A program made the position numbers and the translations under genes. 64,000 bases of DNA, taken from assembly GCA_044226525.1 (NCBI GenBank), contig JBGAGV010000011.1, forward strand, positions 151,656 through 215,655, given 5' to 3'. The notes under the pieces were generated by a model that saw nothing but the letters and a program-made list of their open reading frames with translations, ran no database searches and had not been told where the DNA came from. The stretch's first letter is position 1, and every line of letters begins with the position of its first letter. Below are positions 60,621 to 64,000 of the stretch, one piece after another. Origin of the DNA: VFJQ01 sp044226525 (lineage in GTDB: Bacteria > Verrucomicrobiota > Verrucomicrobiia > Chthoniobacterales > Chthoniobacteraceae).

Positions 60621-61799
60621 ATGCTTTCCAAAAAACACATTGCCGACCACGTCCGCGACCTGCCGCGGTCCGGCATCCGCGAGTTCTTCGATATCGTCGC
60701 GCAGGAAAAAGAAGTCATCTCTCTCGGCGTCGGTGAACCCGACTTCGACACGCCCTGGCACATTCGCGAAGCGGCCATCTATTCGCTCGAACACGGCCGC
60801 ACGCACTACACCTCGAATCTCGGTCTGCCCGAGCTGCGTAGCGCCATCTGCCGCTATGTGAATAAACACTTCCGCGTCGCCTACGATCCGCGCACGGAAG
60901 TCATCATCACCGTCGGCGTCAGCGAAGCCATCGATCTCGCCCTGCGCGCGCTGCTCAATCCCGGCGACGAGGTGCTCTACCACGAGCCCTGCTACGTCAG
61001 TTACAGCCCCAGCGTCGTGCTCGCTTACGGCAAGCCCATTGCCGTCCCCACGCGTGCCGAGGATAACTTCCGCCTCACGGCCGAAGCGCTCGCCGCGAAC
61101 ATCACGCCGAAATCGAAGGTGCTGATGCTCAACTTCCCGTGCAACCCCACCGGCGCCACCCAATCGCGCACCGAACTGGAGAAGATCGCGAAGCTCTGTA
61201 TCCAGCACGACCTCATCGTCATGACCGACGAGATCTACAGCGAGCTGACCTACGACGGCGCCGAGCACGTCAGCATCGCCAGCCTCCCCGGCATGCGCGA
61301 ACGCACCATCTTCCTGCACGGCTTCTCGAAGGCTTTTGCCATGACCGGCTGGCGCATCGGCTACGCCTGCGCCCCTGCGCCGATCACCGACGCGATGATG
61401 AAGATTCACCAATACTCCATCCTCTGCGCGAGCGTGATGGCCCAGGACGCCGCCATCGAGGCCTTGGAAAACGGCGCCAAGCACGTCGAATCCATGCGTG
61501 CCGAATACGAGCAGCGCCGCAACTTCATCGTGAGCCGTTTCAACGAACTCGGCCTCAAGTGCTTCAAGCCCGTCGGTGCCTTTTACGTCTTCCCCGACGT
61601 GAGCAGTTCCGGCCTCTCCAGCCGCGATTTCTGCCTCGGTCTCCTCGACAAAAAGAAGGTCGCCTGCGTCCCCGGCGGCGCCTTTGGTGCCAGCGGCGAA
61701 GGGTTCATCCGCGCCTGCTACGCCACCAGTCTCGACCAGATCAAGGAAGCCATGGACCGCATCGGCGAATTCCTCGCCGAGACCAAAGCCGCCCGGTAA
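60621..61799 (+). CDS. Class I/II aminotransferase
   Basis: The 392-residue PLP enzyme has the substrate loop 'ISLGVGEPDFDTPWHIREAA', 'MLNFPCNPTGATQSRTELEK', 'LIVMTDEIYSELTYDGA' and the Schiff-base Lys in 'LHGFSKAFAMTGWRIGYACA'. It is similar to aspartate/aromatic aminotransferases (AspC-like and PatA-like branch). The donor amino acid cannot be set by sequence. Its position behind an Lrp-type regulator suggests amino acid-responsive control. Confidence 0.95.
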   Translation: MLSKKHIADHVRDLPRSGIREFFDIVAQEKEVISLGVGEPDFDTPWHIREAAIYSLEHGRTHYTSNLGLPELRSAICRYVNKHFRVAYDPRTEVIITVGVSEAIDLALRALLNPGDEVLYHEPCYVSYSPSVVLAYGKPIAVPTRAEDNFRLTAEALAANITPKSKVLMLNFPCNPTGATQSRTELEKIAKLCIQHDLIVMTDEIYSELTYDGAEHVSIASLPGMRERTIFLHGFSKAFAMTGWRIGYACAPAPITDAMMKIHQYSILCASVMAQDAAIEALENGAKHVESMRAEYEQRRNFIVSRFNELGLKCFKPVGAFYVFPDVSSSGLSSRDFCLGLLDKKKVACVPGGAFGASGEGFIRACYATSLDQIKEAMDRIGEFLAETKAAR

Positions 61800-62486
61800 C
61801 CGGGGCGGCGGTGGTTGAGTTGAAGGTGGAGAGTCGAAAGTTGGCCCGGAGACGCGCGCTCTCGTGGGGCTGACTCGACTTGAACCTGAAGCGCGCATCT
61901 CTCAGCTAACGCGGAACAGCCCGGATTACCTCCAGAGCTCGGTCTTCCGAACCGAGACCGCCCGCCATCCAAAGACGAGTCGCTCCGCTTCGTTCCTCGT
62001 CACTCGAACTATCAAAGAACAGAAATTCGTCCTACCCGGTCGCCCGTCCCATCTCGTCTCCGCCTGCACGCAGCACCCCGGATCACCCCTGTCGCTCGGT
62101 TCTTCAGAAACGAGTCGGCATTCGGTTCGTCCCGTTCCCCCGCATGGAACGTCCCGTGCCCAAGGAGCTGCGACATTCCTGTCGCCGTCGCACCCGCCGC
62201 GCGGGACGCGCCACCCTCCCGGAAACGAGGGGAGGAGAACTGCCAAGATGGCGGCGGCAAAGCAGATCGAAGCTCCAACTCCGAATCGGAGTCCCCCACC
62301 GATCGAAGCAGCAACCTGGGAAGCAGAGCGCAGGTGGTTTCCATGAATGCCACGGTTGGGAAATAGTGTGTTTATTGTGTCTGTTGGTGGCGGCGGGTGG
62401 ATGGTGGATGGTTGATCATTGATGGGTCAGGGTGCACGCTGCGCGTGGCAGGATCGTGGTCGGCGGGGACGCCGGCGCTCCATGAG
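61800..62486. other. Gene-poor region after the aminotransferase
   Basis: No convincing coding frame. It holds a short palindrome at 61938-61956 ('ctcggt'/'accgag') and a 'actccg-aat-cggagt' hairpin near 62280. Words such as 'tggatggtggatggttgat' lie near 62400. No tRNA or attC-like core was seen. Confidence 0.5.
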
Positions 62487-63137
62487 TCAGAGGAGTTTGG
62501 CGGCTTCTTCGATCTGGCGGAGGACTTCGGGGGTGAGGCCGGTGGGTTTGGGCGGGGGGCGATGGGCGCGTTCGTAGCGCATCTTGGAATCCTCGAACCG
62601 GTCGCGGGCGAGCTGGAGGGCCTTCTCGCGCAGGGCGACCGTTTGAGTCCATTGACGTTCCCGCTGGCGCTGGCGCCAGGTGTCCCGGGCGGATTGCAAA
62701 TCGAGGCGGCGCTGGCGGTCCACGGCGGCGGTGGCCAGGGTGAGCAGGCGCGCGTTGCGCTCGGCCAGGGCGAGGTCGAGGAGAAGCTTCTGAGCACAGG
62801 CATGGGCGCGCTCGGCGGCACAGGTGGCGGCAGTGGCCAGGGTGAGCATGGGCAGGGCGAGGTCGAGCTTCTGAGCACAGGCATGGGCGCGGGCGAGTTC
62901 GGCGGGGTCGAGGTCGATCAGGTCTTCGCTGTCGCGGGCCTGCTCGAGGAGTTCGCGCAGTTGGAACCACGCGCAGAACCGACGCAGGGAAGTGATCGCG
63001 ACCTCGATGCCTTCGGTGGCGAGTTGTTCCCGGGCAAAAGCGACCCCGCCGCGGCCCGAGCCGGAGCCGTCGCGCCCAGCTTCGCACCAAGCCATGATTT
63101 CTTCCTGTCTGGCCCGAGGCAGATTTTGAGCACACAA
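62487..63137 (-). CDS. Second HTH/coiled-coil gp27-like protein
   Basis: The 216-residue protein begins at a TTG ('MCAQNLPRARQEEIMAWCEA'), has an HTH ('GVAFAREQLATEGIEVAITS' to 'LRRFCAWFQLRELLEQA') and a long charged helix. It contains a near-perfect tandem repeat of about 27 codons ('ARAHACAQKLDLALPMLTLA' and 'ERAHACAQKLLLDLALAERN'). It ends in 'PPPKPTGLTPEVLRQIEEAA'. It is more divergent than 16618-17454, but the LPRxxxEE start pattern is alike. A different frame at 63138-63319 opens with ATG (MKILTRSG), so an upstream frameshift is possible. Confidence 0.5.
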   Translation of the reverse strand: MCAQNLPRARQEEIMAWCEAGRDGSGSGRGGVAFAREQLATEGIEVAITSLRRFCAWFQLRELLEQARDSEDLIDLDPAELARAHACAQKLDLALPMLTLATAATCAAERAHACAQKLLLDLALAERNARLLTLATAAVDRQRRLDLQSARDTWRQRQRERQWTQTVALREKALQLARDRFEDSKMRYERAHRPPPKPTGLTPEVLRQIEEAAKLL

Positions 63138-63364
63138 TCGGAGCGGACCTTGCGGCCTGTGAGCAGCCCGATACCGCCGCCGTCCGCCGCCAGCCCAAGC
63201 GGATGCGGTGGCTGGAGCGGATCGGGCGGGTCTTTTTTCACCGAACGTTTCGAGCGCTGCGGAGTGGAGTGAGTTGCCGCGCCTTCCGAAGGATTACCAG
63301 ACCGCGTGAGTATTTTCATAGGCGCCTAATTTCGGACCCTGCCCGAATTCCCGCGAACCGTCCA

Positions 63365-63379
63365 TTCCCTCCATTCCGT
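63365..63379 (-). promoter_or_regulatory. 15-mer shared with the upstream of 16618-17454
   Basis: Reads 'acggaatggagggaa' on the minus strand, in the same orientation relative to the second gp27-like gene as at 16178-16192. It lies about 230 nt upstream of the gene start. Role unknown. Confidence 0.4.
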
Positions 63380-63760
63380 GGGTTCCGGTTTCATTTTTGG
63401 TCAACCGGGGGGGGCGGTATCGGAACCGCCAAGGCGCCAGGGGGCGCTTCCGGTCTACGTCCTGACCATTGTTCTCATACAGACCCTGCGTGCCGGCCGC
63501 GCGGCCTCCGACCCGCAGATCAAAGTGCTCGTGAAAGGCGAGCGCGCCCTCACGCCTTCGTTCCCCAATGTTTCGCAGGTTCTGAAGATCGGAACCGCTC
63601 TTGCCGTTTGCTCAGGGATGATCGGAATTCTCCTGCTGGCAAGTTCCTCCCCTTCAAGATTATCCTCCTGACGCCTTTTGCTGCATGACCCCTTTTGCTG
63701 CACTGGCCCCGTCCTGGCAGACTAAACGTCCACCTCACTTCCGCTGCAACCAAGGAGCAG

Positions 63761-63799
63761 ACGGGCGGTGCGCCAGAAAAAGGGGCGCCCGCCCGTTTT
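63761..63799 (+). terminator. GC-rich stem-loop with T-run (plus strand)
   Basis: 'acgggcggtgcgcc' pairs with 'ggcgcccgcccgt' around an A-rich loop and is followed by TTTT on the plus strand. It is a credible intrinsic terminator for plus-strand transcription and lies near the 3' end of the recombinase. Confidence 0.6.
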
Positions 63800-63814
63800 G
63801 CTTTCCTCCCGGTC

Positions 63815-64000
63815 TTAATCCAGCGGCGACCGAACCCCCAGGCCCGGCTTGTTCAGAACATGCGTATAAATCATCGTCGTGGAGACATCCTTGTGACCGA
63901 GCAGCTCTTGCACGGTGCGAATGTCGTAGCCACCCTCCAGCAAATGCGTGGCGAAGCTGTGCCGGAACGTGTGGCAACTTGCCGCCTTATCGATGCCTGC
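63815..64000 (-). CDS. intI: Integron-type tyrosine recombinase (C-terminus only)
   Basis: The last 62 codons are visible; the gene continues off the right edge. 'HTFRHSFATHLLEGGYDIR' contains the HxxR box, 'LGHKDVSTTMIYTHVL' carries the second His and the tyrosine nucleophile, and it ends 'GVRSPLD'. This tail is the hallmark of integron integrases (IntI) within the XerC/D-like family. If true, an attI site and cassettes would lie upstream of its start, beyond this window. Whether the N-terminal and IntI-specific insert exist cannot be seen. Confidence 0.8.
   Translation of the reverse strand, partial: AGIDKAASCHTFRHSFATHLLEGGYDIRTVQELLGHKDVSTTMIYTHVLNKPGLGVRSPLD

Larger units (their letters stand above)
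63138..63814. other. Gene-poor region with motif and repeats before the recombinase
   Basis: No convincing frame was found. It contains the shared 15-mer (63365-63379), a 'ggcggt-accgcc' hairpin near 63415, two copies of 'cttttgctgca' near 63680-63700, and a terminator-like stem at 63761-63799. Confidence 0.5.

Noticed and set aside
61864..62346. 160-codon plus-strand frame
   Set aside because: Ser/Pro/Arg-rich and no ribosome-binding site; runs through hairpins; not protein-like.
63378..63671. 97-codon plus-strand frame with a hydrophobic end
   Set aside because: Starts in a GC-hairpin repeat and shows no family; kept as gene-poor DNA.
61800..63800. Integron cassette array or attC sites
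   Set aside because: No pairs of RYYYAAC and GTTRRRY cores were found. The array, if any, should lie beyond the right edge.

Overview
The window is 64 kb of GC-rich bacterial chromosome that most resembles a Verrucomicrobiota genome. This is an inference from gene content and style. Genes are packed into long minus-strand runs joined by 4-nt ATGA/GTGA overlaps. Two members of an HTH plus coiled-coil family (Mu gp27/DUF3486-like) are present. Short intergenic gaps hold word-like inverted repeats. There is also a GH75 chitosanase-like lipoprotein and small conserved membrane proteins. I saw no rRNA, tRNA or CRISPR array.

Layout. 1-2461: a minus-strand sulfur operon. A SAM-I riboswitch leads a threonine-synthase-like PLP enzyme, a MoaD/ThiS-type carrier ending in Gly-Gly, and a NIL-domain protein cut by the left edge. 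A 450-bp unit with 36-bp imperfect inverted ends and one four-helix-bundle (S23) gene sits between the last two. 2495-11591: corA-addB-addA-luxE-luxC, with the last four genes joined by 4-nt overlaps. 11631-16107: a thioredoxin-like protein, a secreted beta-helix protein, KpsF-type isomerase and a divergent glycosyltransferase. 16108-18188: repeats, a gp27-like gene and an Lrp/AsnC regulator. 18225-25122: a six-gene overlapping operon, nrdR, ATP-cone-like protein, HIT protein, ketoacyl synthase and two histidine kinases. 25266-28288: small membrane proteins, manC, ruvX, truA.

28297-41817 is a 13-kb minus-strand array. It holds a BatA/VWA-type protein, two large membrane proteins with periplasmic regions, two ABC ATPases, three ABC-2-type permeases, paired small membrane proteins and an STN-like secreted protein. 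41930-48953: prenyl synthase, two FHA-linked pseudokinases in mirrored domain order, NAD synthetase, and a CPBP protease of the type seen beside exosortases. 49015-51798: pilM-N-O and a PilP-like protein, without a secretin nearby. 51789-57674: a two-receiver regulator, a co-transcribed pair of unknown function, a phospholipid-type methyltransferase, an excisionase-HTH/receiver fusion, the GH75-like lipoprotein and a TMEM14-like protein. 57716-61799: SDR oxidoreductase, esterase, cupin, Lrp-type regulator and aminotransferase. 61800-64000: gene-poor, repeat-rich DNA with a second gp27-like gene and the C-terminus of an integron-type tyrosine recombinase running off the right edge.

The most interesting items are the SAM-controlled carrier/threonine-synthase-like operon with its S23 insertion, and the pairing of gp27-like genes with a shared upstream 15-mer and long inverted repeats.
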